DNA of 64,000 nucleotides, from NCBI RefSeq assembly GCF_009495745.1, contig NZ_WIDQ01000002.1, positions 434,001 to 498,000 on the forward strand, read 5' to 3'. Position numbers and translations under genes: made by a program. Below the pieces are notes generated by a model, which had not been told where the DNA came from, did not search any database, and saw nothing but the letters and a program-made list of their open reading frames with translations. The DNA comes from Niveispirillum sp. SYP-B3756 (GTDB lineage Bacteria > Pseudomonadota > Alphaproteobacteria > Azospirillales > Azospirillaceae). Positions 35,702 through 46,300 of this stretch are shown one piece after another. How positions within the stretch are numbered: position 1 is the stretch's first letter; every line of letters starts with the position of its first letter.

Positions 35702-37213
35702 ATGCTACGCAAAATTGAACATAATCGCCGTTCTTTTCTGGCTGGCCTGGGTGGGTTGGCCGTGGCCACACAGATACCGGGGCCGATACGGCTGGCCCGC
35801 GCCGCCGATGGCGACCGCGCCTATTGCCCGCCGCCTTCCGCCTGGACTGATCTGGCCAAGGCGATGCAGGGGCCGGTGCTGCGCCCGGAAGACCCGAACT
35901 TCGCCGATGTCTGCCGTCCCAATAACCTGCGCTACAATATCCCGCCCCAGGGCATCGCCCGCTGTGAGAGGGCGGAGGATGTGCTGACCTGCATCCAATG
36001 GGTGAAGAAGCATAACAAGCCGTTCGCTGTGCGCTCCGGCGGGCATAATTATGCCGGCTTCTCCTCCACCCCCGGTCTGCTGATCGACATGTCGCTGATG
36101 AAGGGGGTGGAACCCGTCGGCAAGGACGGTCTGGTGCGTGTGGATGGCGGCATTTCCAATGCCCTGGTCTATAAGTCACTGGAACGCATGGGCCGCACCA
36201 TCACCCATGGCCGCTGTGATGCGGTGGGGGCGGCGGGCTTCCTGCTGGGGGGCGGGATCGGTTTTAATATGCGCCTGCTGGGTGTTGGTTCCGACCTGCT
36301 GACGGCGACCGATCTGGTCACGGCGGAGGGGGAGTTGCACAGCGCCAATGATACCCATGACCGCGACCTGTTCTGGGCCTGCCGCGGTGGGGCCGGCGGC
36401 AATTTCGGCATCAACACCGCCTTTACCCTGCAAACCTACCCGGTCAGCACGGTCACCGTGTTCAAGCTGACCTGGGAGGGGGGCGACCTGACAAAGGTAC
36501 TGACGGGCTTGCTGGCACAGTTGAACAGCGCGCCAAAGGAATTCGGCAGCAAGATCAGCGTCACCATGCCCAGCCTGGCCGAACGGTGCGCCGGCAAGGG
36601 GATCAGCCTGTCCGTATTGGGCCAACTGCATAAATGCGATAAAACCCTGGCCTCCATCTTTGGCAAATGGTGGGAAACCGCCTCCAGCAAGGTGGTGAAA
36701 CCGGACATCGCCTATTGGGAAGGCCAGGATTTCCTCAGTGAAGCCCCCTATCCCTATTATTATCAGGAAAAATCCAGCTACATGATGGCCCGGCGCCTGA
36801 CCGAGGCCGCTGTCGGGGAAATGATGGAGCTGGCGCACAAGCTGCCCGGCACGGCCATGCCAGTGGCCTTCAAATTCTTCCAGGTCGGCGGGACCATCAA
36901 CCAGATGAAGCCGACCGAAACCGCCTATGTGCATCGTGGGTTCGACTGGCTGTTCACGGTGGAAATGAACTGGTGGCAGCCCACCGATCCGCCGGCCCAG
37001 GTGGAAGCCAACCTGCTTTGGCAGCAGAATTTCTATAATCTGGCCAATCAGCAGACGGGGGCGGTTGGGGCCTATCAGAACTTCTCCGACCCCACGCTGG
37101 GTGATTGGCCCATCGCCTATTACGGGGAGAATTACCCCCGGCTGCGAGAGGTGAAAAAGCAGGTGGACCCCAAGTCGCTCTTCACCTTTGCCCAGGCGAT
37201 TCAACCGGCGTAA
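35702..37213 (+). CDS. Tat-exported FAD-linked oxidase of the berberine-bridge-enzyme family
   Basis: A 503-residue flavoenzyme. A twin-arginine signal (NRRSFLAGLGGLAVA) sends it folded to the periplasm. The FAD_binding_4 domain has the histidyl attachment site in RSGGHNYAGFS and a cysteine in HGRCDAVGAAGFLLGGG at the position of the second covalent link, so the FAD is probably bicovalently bound. The C-terminal BBE segment is present (WPIAYYGENYPRLREVKKQ). Relatives oxidise sugars or alcohols with reduction of oxygen. The ribosome site is GGAGG. It is flanked on both sides by TonB receptor genes on the same strand, which hints at handling of an imported compound. Confidence 0.88.
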   Translation: MLRKIEHNRRSFLAGLGGLAVATQIPGPIRLARAADGDRAYCPPPSAWTDLAKAMQGPVLRPEDPNFADVCRPNNLRYNIPPQGIARCERAEDVLTCIQWVKKHNKPFAVRSGGHNYAGFSSTPGLLIDMSLMKGVEPVGKDGLVRVDGGISNALVYKSLERMGRTITHGRCDAVGAAGFLLGGGIGFNMRLLGVGSDLLTATDLVTAEGELHSANDTHDRDLFWACRGGAGGNFGINTAFTLQTYPVSTVTVFKLTWEGGDLTKVLTGLLAQLNSAPKEFGSKISVTMPSLAERCAGKGISLSVLGQLHKCDKTLASIFGKWWETASSKVVKPDIAYWEGQDFLSEAPYPYYYQEKSSYMMARRLTEAAVGEMMELAHKLPGTAMPVAFKFFQVGGTINQMKPTETAYVHRGFDWLFTVEMNWWQPTDPPAQVEANLLWQQNFYNLANQQTGAVGAYQNFSDPTLGDWPIAYYGENYPRLREVKKQVDPKSLFTFAQAIQPA

Positions 37214-37226
37214 CAGTTCTGACCAG

Positions 37227-37261
37227 CCGTTACGGGGGGCCGCCCTGGCTGTCCGTAACGG
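37227..37261 (+). terminator. Hairpin after the BBE-family gene
   Basis: CCGTTACGG and CCGTAACGG form a 9-bp stem around a 17-nt loop, 14 bp after the stop; no T-run follows. Confidence 0.4.
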
Positions 37262-37328
37262 TATGTAACTTGTGCCCCGCTTTCCCCCCGCCGGATATCG
37301 GCAGCAGAACGTGCAAGGGAGGAAAGCA

Positions 37329-39467
37329 ATGCACCACGCCAGGACAGTCCCGGAACCGCAAGGGGCCAAGTCGCGGCGACGGGCCCAGGGGCTCCCCGCC
37401 CTGAAACTGGCGTTGCTGGCCGGTATCCTGCTGCCGGCCAGCAGCCCGGCCGCCCCCGCCGCGACAGAGGTGGCGGCGGTGGAAGAGGTGGTGGTGACCG
37501 CCCAGCGGCTGGACCTGATCGGCACGGCCGTCACCTCCAGCCAGGGTGTGGTGGTGAAGGAGGAGCTGGACCTGCTGCCGGCCTATCGGCCGGGCCAGAT
37601 GCTGGAAACGGTGCCGGGCCTGGTCGTCACCAGCCATAGCGGGGAGGGCAAGGCCAACCAGTATCTGCTGCGCGGTTTCAACCTGGACCATGGCACCGAC
37701 ATGGCCACCAGCGTGGACGGGATGCCGGTCAATATGCGCACCCATGCGCATGGCCAGGGCTATACCGATCTGAACTTCATCATTCCCGAACTGGTCAGCG
37801 GCATCGGCTATACCAAGGGCCCCTATTTCGCCGCCCAGGGTGATTTTTCCGCCGTCGGCTCGGTCCAGTTGGGCTATCTGGACCGGATGGACCCGCAGGC
37901 GGCCCTGACGGTCGGCACGCTGGGATATAAGCGCCTGTTCGGCGCTGGCAGTGCCGAGATGGGGCAGGGCCGTCTGCTGGCCGGTGGTGAACTGGTCCGC
38001 TATGACGGGCCGTGGGACCATCCCGACAATCTGCACAAGACCAACGCCGTCCTGCGCTATGCCCAGGGCGACCGGGAGGATGGGTTCGGCCTGACCGCCA
38101 TGTACTATCGGGGCCGCTGGAATGCCACCACGGATCAGCCGCTGCGGGCCATCGAACAGGGGCTGATCGGCCGTTACGGCACCCTGGACCCCAGCGATGG
38201 CGGGCAGGCCCGGCGGATCAGCCTGTCGGGCAACGTTGCCCGCTCGCTGGAACGGGGCTGGCTGGCCGGCGGCCAGTTGACGGCCAATGCCTATATCGTC
38301 GACAGCAAACTGACGCTCTGGAACAATTTCACCCATTTCCTGGATAATCCTGTCGATGGCGACCAGCACGCCCAGAATGAGAACCGGACGGTGATCGGCG
38401 GTTCCATCCGCTATGGCCAGAAACTCGATTTCCTGGGCGTGGAGCATGAGTTGGCGGGCGGCCTGGACGGCCGCTATGATGATGTGCGCGTGGATTTGCA
38501 GACCACCAAGGCCCGTGTCACCACCGGCTTCCTGAAGGATGATACGGTCCGGCAGACGGGGGCGGGCGCCCATCTCCAGCTCACCAGCCGCTGGACGCCC
38601 TGGCTGCGCACCGTTGTCGGGCTGCGCGGGGATTATATGCGCGGCACCGACCGTGGCAGCAATGCCGGGAAGGTGAGCGCGCATCTGTTGCAGCCCAAGG
38701 GCAGCGCCATTGTCACCCTGTGGAAGGACACGGAATTCTATGTCAGTGCCGGCCGTGGCTTTCACAGCAATGATGTGCGCGGCGTCACCCAGGGCGGTGC
38801 GGCCCTGCTGGCCAAGGTGGATGGGGAGGAGGTGGGGCTGCGTTCCACCATCCTGCCCAACCTGACGGCGACGCTGACCGCCTTCCAGATGGATTTTGGT
38901 TCTGAGCTGACCTACAGCGCCGATGCCGGACAGACAGAGGCCGGCCGGCCCAGCCGGCGGCGCGGCCTGGAACTGAACAGCACCTACGCCCCCTGGTCCT
39001 GGCTGGAATTCTACAGCAGCATCGCCTTCAGCCATGCCCGCTATCGGGATGCTGATCCGGCCGGCAAATTCATCCCCGACGCACCGAAATATATCGGCTC
39101 GCTGGCGATCTATCTGAAGGAATTGGGGCCATCCGGGGGTGGGGAACCCTGGTTGGCCGGCACCTGGGCAGCCGGGCGCCTGTCCGCCGGTGCGGAGTTC
39201 CGTTACCTCGGCACCCATCCGTTGATCGAAGATAACAGCATCCAATCCAGCGGCTACAAGGAATGGAACCTGTTGACCAACTATACGCTGGAAAGCGGGC
39301 TGAGCCTGGGGGTCGGCATCTATAACCTGTTCGACAGCAAGGATGATGCCGCCGTCTATCACTATACGGACCGGCTGCCGGGCGACCCTGCCGAAGGGGT
39401 CAGGGACCGGCATGTCCACCCGCTGGAACCGCGTTCGGTCCGCTTCACTGTGGCTCAGAAGTTTTGA
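37329..39467 (+). CDS. TonB-dependent receptor, substrate unknown
   Basis: A 712-residue outer-membrane receptor. The long N-terminus (from ATG 37329, ribosome site GGGAGGAAAG) includes a twin-arginine-like RRRAQGL stretch before a hydrophobic signal. The TonB box is EEVVVTAQRLDL. The plug has YRPGQMLETVPGLVVTSHS and LLRGFNLDHGTDMATSVDG, then MPVNMRTHAHGQGY. The barrel ends SVRFTVAQKF. The histidine-rich plug loop (RTHAHGQGY) could bind a metal complex, but this is not proof. No Fur box is visible. Confidence 0.88.
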   Translation: MHHARTVPEPQGAKSRRRAQGLPALKLALLAGILLPASSPAAPAATEVAAVEEVVVTAQRLDLIGTAVTSSQGVVVKEELDLLPAYRPGQMLETVPGLVVTSHSGEGKANQYLLRGFNLDHGTDMATSVDGMPVNMRTHAHGQGYTDLNFIIPELVSGIGYTKGPYFAAQGDFSAVGSVQLGYLDRMDPQAALTVGTLGYKRLFGAGSAEMGQGRLLAGGELVRYDGPWDHPDNLHKTNAVLRYAQGDREDGFGLTAMYYRGRWNATTDQPLRAIEQGLIGRYGTLDPSDGGQARRISLSGNVARSLERGWLAGGQLTANAYIVDSKLTLWNNFTHFLDNPVDGDQHAQNENRTVIGGSIRYGQKLDFLGVEHELAGGLDGRYDDVRVDLQTTKARVTTGFLKDDTVRQTGAGAHLQLTSRWTPWLRTVVGLRGDYMRGTDRGSNAGKVSAHLLQPKGSAIVTLWKDTEFYVSAGRGFHSNDVRGVTQGGAALLAKVDGEEVGLRSTILPNLTATLTAFQMDFGSELTYSADAGQTEAGRPSRRRGLELNSTYAPWSWLEFYSSIAFSHARYRDADPAGKFIPDAPKYIGSLAIYLKELGPSGGGEPWLAGTWAAGRLSAGAEFRYLGTHPLIEDNSIQSSGYKEWNLLTNYTLESGLSLGVGIYNLFDSKDDAAVYHYTDRLPGDPAEGVRDRHVHPLEPRSVRFTVAQKF

Positions 39468-39654
39468 CCTTCCCTTATCTGCTAAATTTTAAGACCAATT
39501 TAAGATTTATGCAGGCATGAATATAACAATCATGCAACCGTAACCAAACCACAGCCAAGGCGTCATCGGCCAACCTTATACCCCGCTTCGCCATTCTGAT
39601 TGACGGGCGCCCGCCCCTTGCCGGCGCGGGCGCCCCTGGAACGAAGCGAGTTTG

Positions 39655-42060
39655 ATGATGAAGATGCGTACCGGTACCGCCATCACGGCGGTGATGCTGG
39701 CCTCCAGCCTGTCCCCCGCCTTTGCCCAGGAGGCCACGCAAATGGCCGCCAATGAGCCGGTGGAACTGGAGGAGATCATCGTCACCGGGACGCGCGGCAA
39801 CCAGCGCACCGTGTTCAACAGCCTGTCACCCATCGATGTGGTGGGCGGCAGCACCATCGACAGCACGGTTTCCAGCGAGCTGGTGGATGCCTTGGCCCAG
39901 GCCATCCCCAGCTTCAATGTGCAGCGCCTGCCGGCGGCTGACGGGCAGGCCTTTGTCCGCCCGGCGCGGCTGCGCGGCCTGTCGCCGGACCAGACCTTGG
40001 TGCTGGTCAATGGCAAGCGTCGCCATCGCTCGGCCCTGCTGGGCTCGCGCGGGGCGCAGGCCGTCGATCTGGCGCAGATCCCCAACTTTGCCATCAAGCG
40101 GATTGAGGTGCTGCGCGACGGCGCGGCGGCACAGTACGGGTCGGACGCCATTGCCGGCGTGATCAATGTCATTCTGGATGATCAGCCGGGCTTCCAGGCC
40201 TTCAGCCAGGTGTCGCAATATTACGAGGGCGACGGCACCGAATATCAGGCCGGCGCGCAGGGCGGCTGGGGGATCGGCCAGGGCGGCCATGTCACCGGCA
40301 CGGTGGAATGGTCCAAGGCCGATGCCACCTCGCGCAGCCGCCAGCGTGCCGATGCCATCGCCTTCCAGCAATCATCCGGCCTGCAGGTGCCCAACCCGGT
40401 GCAGCGCTGGGGCCAGCCCGATCTGGAAACCATCCGGCTGGCGCTGGACAGCGCCCTGCCGCTGGGGGAAAAGGCCGAAGCCTATCTGTTCGGCACCTAT
40501 GGCGAAGGCGATGGCTGGACGGATTTCAACTGGCGCAATCCCGCCAATACCAGCAATGTCTATAAGGCGACCAAGGCGTTTCCCGGCTGGAATGCCAACC
40601 GGCTCTATCCGGCCGGCTTCACCCCCCGCTTCGGCCAGGAAGATCAGGATTACAGCCTGGTTGGCGGTGTGCGCGGCAATCTGCTGGGCGATCTGCGCGC
40701 CGATCTTTCCGCCTCCTATGGCCGCAACCGCATCGATTACAAGATGAAGGAGAGCCTGAACGCCTCCCTTGGCCCCAACAGCCCCACCAATTTCGATGCC
40801 GGCTCCCTGATCCAGGAAGAAAAGAACCTCAATCTGGATTTCAGCTATCCCTGGGAAAATGGCCTGCTGGCCGGCCCGGTGAATATCGCCTTTGGCGGGG
40901 AGCGGCGGCAGGAAATCTACAAGGTTGTTGCCGGCGACTACGCCTCCTACGCGGTTGGACCGGGGGCGGCGGAGGGGTTGGCCACCGGCTCCAACGGTTT
41001 CCCCGGCTACAGCCCCGATCAGGCTGGCCGTTTCGACCAGACCAGCTATGCCGCCTATATCGATGTCGAAGCGCCGATCACCGCTATCTGGACCGTCGGT
41101 CTGGCCGGCCGGTATGAGGATTTCTCGGAATTCGGCCATACGACCGACGGCAAGATTTCCACCCGGATCGAGCTGACGGAAGGGCTGGCCTTGCGCGGTT
41201 CCGCCTCCACCGGCTTCCGCGCCCCGACGCCGGCGCAGGTTTACAGCACCCGCACCTCCCAGGGGCTGGACACGGTGACGCTGAACACCTTCACCTCGGG
41301 CCGGCTGTCGCCGTCCAACCCGGTGGCGCAATATTTCGGCGCCCAGCCGCTGAAGCCGGAGGAATCCACCAACCTGTCGGCCGGCTTTGCCTATCAGAAC
41401 GGGGATGGCTTCACCGCCACGGTCGATGCCTATCAGATCAAGCTGACGGACCGGTTCAGCCAGTCGGCCAGCTTCACCGTCACGCCGGCCATCCGCAACC
41501 GGTTGATCGCCCTGGGCGTGCCGGGGGCCAATACCTTCACCTCCGTCAGCTTCTTCACCAATGATTTCGACACCCGCACGCGGGGGCTGGATATCGTCGC
41601 ATCTTATGCGCTGCCGGTATCCGATGGCACGCTGCACCTGTCCGCCGCCTATAATTACAACCAGACCCGGGTGACCGGCGGCGGGCTGAATGCCAGCGAC
41701 ACGCAAAGGCGCCTGTTTGAGGAAGGCTTGCCGGAACATAATGCCAGCCTGTCGGCGGAATATCGCTGGGGGGATTTCAGCGTGCTGGCCAAGCTGCGCT
41801 ATTACGGCAAATGGACCGACAGCTCCGGCAATGCCACCGGCGACCTGTTCCAGAGCTTCGGTTCAGAGAGCTTTGTCGATCTGGCCGGCAGCTGGAACGT
41901 GACGCAGAATGTCACCCTGCGCGTCGGCGCCGAAAACATCTTCGACAGCTATCCGGAAGAGGCAACCTTCCAGGCCAGCCGTGGCCTGGTCTATTCCCGC
42001 AACGCGCCCTATGACACCGATGGCGGCCAATATTACGCGCGGGTGGAGGTGCGGTTCTGA
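39655..42060 (+). CDS. TonB-dependent receptor coupled to a periplasmic PLP enzyme
   Basis: An 801-residue outer-membrane receptor with signal peptide ending SLSPAFA, TonB box LEEIIVTGTRGN, plug elements VDALAQAIPSFNVQRLP, RLRGLSPDQTLVLVNGKRRH and VLRDGAAAQYGSDAIAG, and a barrel ending in YYARVEVRF. The plug is of the type with large RH(R)SALL loop (KRRHRSALLGSRGAQAVDL). ATG 39655 and 39658 are both possible; GAAGCGAG lies upstream. The stop overlaps the next gene's ATG (TGATG), so receptor and PLP enzyme are made together. Confidence 0.9.
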   Translation: MMKMRTGTAITAVMLASSLSPAFAQEATQMAANEPVELEEIIVTGTRGNQRTVFNSLSPIDVVGGSTIDSTVSSELVDALAQAIPSFNVQRLPAADGQAFVRPARLRGLSPDQTLVLVNGKRRHRSALLGSRGAQAVDLAQIPNFAIKRIEVLRDGAAAQYGSDAIAGVINVILDDQPGFQAFSQVSQYYEGDGTEYQAGAQGGWGIGQGGHVTGTVEWSKADATSRSRQRADAIAFQQSSGLQVPNPVQRWGQPDLETIRLALDSALPLGEKAEAYLFGTYGEGDGWTDFNWRNPANTSNVYKATKAFPGWNANRLYPAGFTPRFGQEDQDYSLVGGVRGNLLGDLRADLSASYGRNRIDYKMKESLNASLGPNSPTNFDAGSLIQEEKNLNLDFSYPWENGLLAGPVNIAFGGERRQEIYKVVAGDYASYAVGPGAAEGLATGSNGFPGYSPDQAGRFDQTSYAAYIDVEAPITAIWTVGLAGRYEDFSEFGHTTDGKISTRIELTEGLALRGSASTGFRAPTPAQVYSTRTSQGLDTVTLNTFTSGRLSPSNPVAQYFGAQPLKPEESTNLSAGFAYQNGDGFTATVDAYQIKLTDRFSQSASFTVTPAIRNRLIALGVPGANTFTSVSFFTNDFDTRTRGLDIVASYALPVSDGTLHLSAAYNYNQTRVTGGGLNASDTQRRLFEEGLPEHNASLSAEYRWGDFSVLAKLRYYGKWTDSSGNATGDLFQSFGSESFVDLAGSWNVTQNVTLRVGAENIFDSYPEEATFQASRGLVYSRNAPYDTDGGQYYARVEVRF

Positions 42061-43340
42061 TGCCGGGCTGGACGCGGCGACACCTGTTGCAAGGTGGCGG
42101 GCTGGCCCTGGGGGCCGGCTTGCTGCCTGTGGCGGCGGCCACCACCACCGGTCTGCCAACTGGTGGTGGTGAACCGTCTGACAGTGCCTTCTGGCGGGCG
42201 GTGGCGTCACAGTATGACGTCACACAGCAGGTCATTCAGTTGGAAAACGGCAATTGGGTGATGATGGCGCGGCCGGTACTGGCCGACTACCAGCGCCAGC
42301 AGGCGCGGGTGAATGCCGAGACCTCCTTCTATGCCCGCCGCAGCTTCGGCCCCGATGCCAAGCGGGTGGTGGAGCGGGTGGCAGCTCTGATCGGCTGCGG
42401 GCTGGATGAAATCACCCTCACCCGCAACGCCACAGAGGCGCTGCTGGCCCTGATCGGCGGCTATAACCGGCTGCGGCCGGGCGATACGGTGATCTATGCC
42501 GATCTGGATTATGATGCCATGCAGGCCGGCATGGCATCGCTGCGCCAGCGGCGCGGGGTGGAGGTGGTGCGCATCGACCTGCCGGAACCGGCAACCTATC
42601 AGGGGCTGATCGATGCCTATGCGGCGGCACTGACGGCGCATCCGAAAACCCGGCTGCTGCTGCTGACCCATCTGACGCATCGCACTGGTTTGATCCTGCC
42701 GGTGGCGGAAATCACCGCCATGGCGCGGGCGCGCGGGGTGGATGTGATTGTCGATGCGGCCCATTCCATCGGGCTGGTCGAATTCACCGCCGACAGTCTG
42801 GGGGCCGATTTCGTCGGCTATAACCTGCATAAATGGATCGGCGCGCCGGTGGGGGTGGGGGCGCTTTACATCCGGCGCGGCCGGGTGCCCGACATCGATC
42901 CCAGCCCGGCGGAGATGGAACCGGCGCCCGACAATATCCGCGCCCGTGTGCATACCGGCACCCGCGATCTGGCGGCGATGCTGGCCGTGCCGGCCGCCAT
43001 TGATTTTCACCAGTCCATCGGCACCAATCGCATCGCTGCCCGGCTGCGCCATCTGCGCGACCGTTGGGCGGAGCCCCTGCGCGACCATCCGGCCTATGAG
43101 ATCTTGACCCCGCCCGACCCGCGCCTGACCGGCGGGCTGACCAGCTTCCGCCGGCGCGGGGTGGTGGGGGAGGCGGAGAACGCCGCCATCTCCCGGCAAT
43201 TGCTGGAAAAATACGGCATCTTCACTGTGCATCGTGCCGGTGTGGCGCGGGGTGCCTGTGTCCGCGTCACGCCGGCCCTGTTCAATCAGGAATCCGATAC
43301 AGACAAGCTGCTGGCTGCCCTGCGACACATGGCGGGGTGA
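42060..43340 (+). CDS. Tat-exported class V aminotransferase-fold PLP enzyme (PvdN-like)
   Basis: A 426-residue protein. It starts with a twin-arginine signal (TRRHLLQGGGLALGAGLLP), so the folded enzyme acts in the periplasm. The class V fold follows: TLTRNATEALLALIGGY, VDVIVDAAHSIGLV with the PLP Asp, and the Schiff-base lysine in YNLHKWIGAPVGVGALYIRR; GTRDLAAMLAVPAAIDFH resembles isopenicillin-N-epimerase-like proteins. Tat-exported members of this fold include PvdN, which modifies pyoverdine in pseudomonads. The substrate here is unknown. It is translationally coupled to a TonB receptor, pointing to chemistry on an imported ligand. Confidence 0.85.
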   Translation: MPGWTRRHLLQGGGLALGAGLLPVAAATTTGLPTGGGEPSDSAFWRAVASQYDVTQQVIQLENGNWVMMARPVLADYQRQQARVNAETSFYARRSFGPDAKRVVERVAALIGCGLDEITLTRNATEALLALIGGYNRLRPGDTVIYADLDYDAMQAGMASLRQRRGVEVVRIDLPEPATYQGLIDAYAAALTAHPKTRLLLLTHLTHRTGLILPVAEITAMARARGVDVIVDAAHSIGLVEFTADSLGADFVGYNLHKWIGAPVGVGALYIRRGRVPDIDPSPAEMEPAPDNIRARVHTGTRDLAAMLAVPAAIDFHQSIGTNRIAARLRHLRDRWAEPLRDHPAYEILTPPDPRLTGGLTSFRRRGVVGEAENAAISRQLLEKYGIFTVHRAGVARGACVRVTPALFNQESDTDKLLAALRHMAG

Positions 43341-43379
43341 TGATGCGACCGGGCGGCGGCCAGCCGGGGGGATTTTGCG

Positions 43380-46300
43380 TCAGTCATTCCCCAGCCGGTG
43401 CACCTTAACCCCTTCCAGCCCCTCTGCTGCATCCAGCACATAACGGTGGTGGGTGAACAGCACCACCTGCGTGCTGGCCCCCAGTTCCGCCAGGGCCGCC
43501 AGCCCGGCCGCCGTGCGCGGCTCGTCCGAGGTGATGAACAGATCGTCGGCGATGAAGGGCAGGGGGGTGGCCTGGGTCACATGCGCTTCCACGGCGGCGA
43601 TACGCAGCGCCAGGAATAGCTGATCGCGCAGGCCCTCGCTCATATCCTGCACCTGGGCGTCGCTGCCGTCGCGGCGCACGCCCAGCAGCACCGGATGGTC
43701 GCCATCGCCGTAATCCACTTTCAGATGCGTCACCGGGTTGCCGCCGCTGGCGGCCATCAGCGCCAGGATGGCGCTGGCCCGGCGCAGCAGCGGATGTTCA
43801 TTCCGGTTGCGATACCGTTCCACCGCCTGCGTCAGCAACAGCCCGGCGGCGCGCAGCCGCAGCCAGCGGGCGGCGTGCTGGGCTGCCTTGGCCTCGGCTG
43901 CCGCCGCTTCCTGCGCCGCTTCGCCGATGCCGCTGCGCTGGCGTAGTTCCTCCAGCAGCCGTTCCGCATCGCGCAGGTCGGCGGAAACCTGGGGCAGGGC
44001 CGCCTGCAGCCGGTTGATCTCCTGCCCGGCGGCGGCCAGTTCGGCGGCGGCACCATCCGGGTCCAGCCCGCCCGCTTCCGCTGCCAGGGCTGCCCGGCTC
44101 TGCCCGTCACCGGCCTGGGCCAGTTCGGTCAGAGCCGCCTGTTCGGCCCGCTGCAACTCCCGCCGCCGGCTGGCCAGTGCCACCAGGGCCGGCACATCAT
44201 CCGCCGGCCCCAACCCGTGCAGCCGTTTCAGATCATCCCGTTCCGCCTGTGCCTCGGCCAATTCCCCGGCCGCTTCGGCATCACTGCGCCGGGCCTTTTC
44301 CGCCGCCTCTGCCAGCAACCCGCAGCGCGTCTCCCGCCGCCGCGCCTCATCCAGTGCCATCAGCAGTTGGTTGGCGGCATCTGGGGCCTTGGCATCCAGC
44401 GGCAAGGCAGGGTCCAGGGCCGCCGCTTTTTCAACCAATATCGTCAGATCATCCTGAAACTGTTTGATATCGCTGGAAAGTCTGTCGATACGGTGAACCA
44501 GATCATGCCGCGCCCGCAATTCCTGGCCGATATCCTCCCAGGCGGTCAGCGCCGCTTCCGCCTCGGCCGGGCTGGTGCCGGCGGGCAGCCCCAGGGCGGC
44601 CATATCGCCGGCCCAGCCCGCCGCCCAGGCTTCCAGTGCCTCCGTCGCTTCGGCCTTTTCCCGCTGGGCATCGCGCAGCGCCCGTTCGGCGCGCGCCTGT
44701 TCCTGCCGGCGCTTTTCCGCCTTGTCTGTCTGCTCCCGGCAGGCCTTCACCGCCGCATCGGCGCGGGCACGCAGGCGGGAAAGCTCCGTCTCCCCCGCCG
44801 CGGCCGGAAGGCCGGCCAGCGCCATGGCATCACGCAGATGACCAGCACAGCGCGCCGCCTCTTCCGCCAGCCCCGCTTGTTTGCGCGCCGCCTCCCGCCC
44901 CTGGCGATGCAGCGCCAGCACATTTTCCACCTGCCGCCGCCAGCCGGCCATCAGGGCCGGTTCTGCCGGGGTCAGCCCGCTTTCCCGCCACAGGGATTGC
45001 CAGTCATTTTCCAGCGTCCGGCCCTGCTGATCCAGGTCATTCCGGTCCCGTTCCAATGCCCGCAGCCGCGCTTCAGCCTCGGCCAGATCGCTGCTGGCGC
45101 GGGCATGGCGGCTGACCCGCTGCGCCTCCCGGTCGCGCCGGTCGGCCAGTTGGTCGGCCGTCCGTATCGTCGCCTCAAAGCGCGGGGCCGGGGCCTCCCC
45201 CAACCCCAGGGCAGACCATTCCACATCCGGAACGTCCAGCTTTTCCAGCATCCGGCGGCGGATGGCCTGCCAGGCCCCATCGCGCAGCCGCCGCGCCTCC
45301 TCAATGGCGGCCAGGGTTGGCACCTCGCCATCGGCGGCCAGTTCTGCCAGGGTGGCGGCATGTTTGCGCGCGTCTGCCTCCGCCTGATCCCAGGCTTCCC
45401 GCAGCTTGGCCCGCTGCTGCGCCAGATCGCCCAGCCGCCCGGCCCAGCTCTCAATCACCGCCAGATCGGGCAGGGGCAGCCGGGCCAGGGCCTCGGCGCC
45501 GCCGCTGAACCGGCCCAGCCGCGATAGCGCATCGGCCAACTCGTCGGTGCGGGCATCGGCCTCCCGTGCCGCCTCGTCCAGCCGCGTTTCCACCTCCCCC
45601 AACCGCAGGGCGGCGGCCAATGCCGCCTCTGCGGCCAGCGGATCGCCGGCCGTCTCCACATCGCCGGCACCATCGGCCAGATCGGCCAGGCTGCGCGCAG
45701 CCAGCATTTCGCGTTTGCTGGCCGCGTCCCGCGCCCCATCCAGCCGGCCATGGGCGGCGGCTTTCTCGCGGATGCGGGCCGCCAGCACGCGCCCCGGCTG
45801 GGCCGCTTCCAGGGCGTCGGGCGCATCATGCCGCCCCAGCCGCCCGGCCAGCAAGGCCAGTCGCTCATCGGCCATTTCCAGTTCCCGCTGGCGGCGGGGC
45901 AGGTCGGCCCGGGCCTTTTCCACACTGCCGGCGCGCTGGAACAGCGCCTCGATCTCCGTCGCCAGTTCCGGCAGCCGGGGGGCCTCCCCGGCGTCGGCCA
46001 ACGTCGCCAAGGCCGTTTCCACCTGCTGGGCCGCCTGCTGGCGATGGCGTTCGGCCTGCAGCAGCCGGGCCGCCGCCCCGTTCCACAGTTCCGCCAGGGC
46101 GGCCGGCAGGTCCGGCCCTTCGCCCAGTTCGGCGCGTTCAGCGGCCAGTGCTTCCAGCCGGGCCAACAGCGGCCGCACGCGGCGGATACGTTCCAGCCGG
46201 CTTTGCGCCCGCTGCGCCTTTTCCAGTTCTGCCTGCAGCCCGGCCAGGGCCGCCCGCGCATCGGCCAGCCGTTTCTCTGCCGCTTCCCAGGCCTCCGCCT

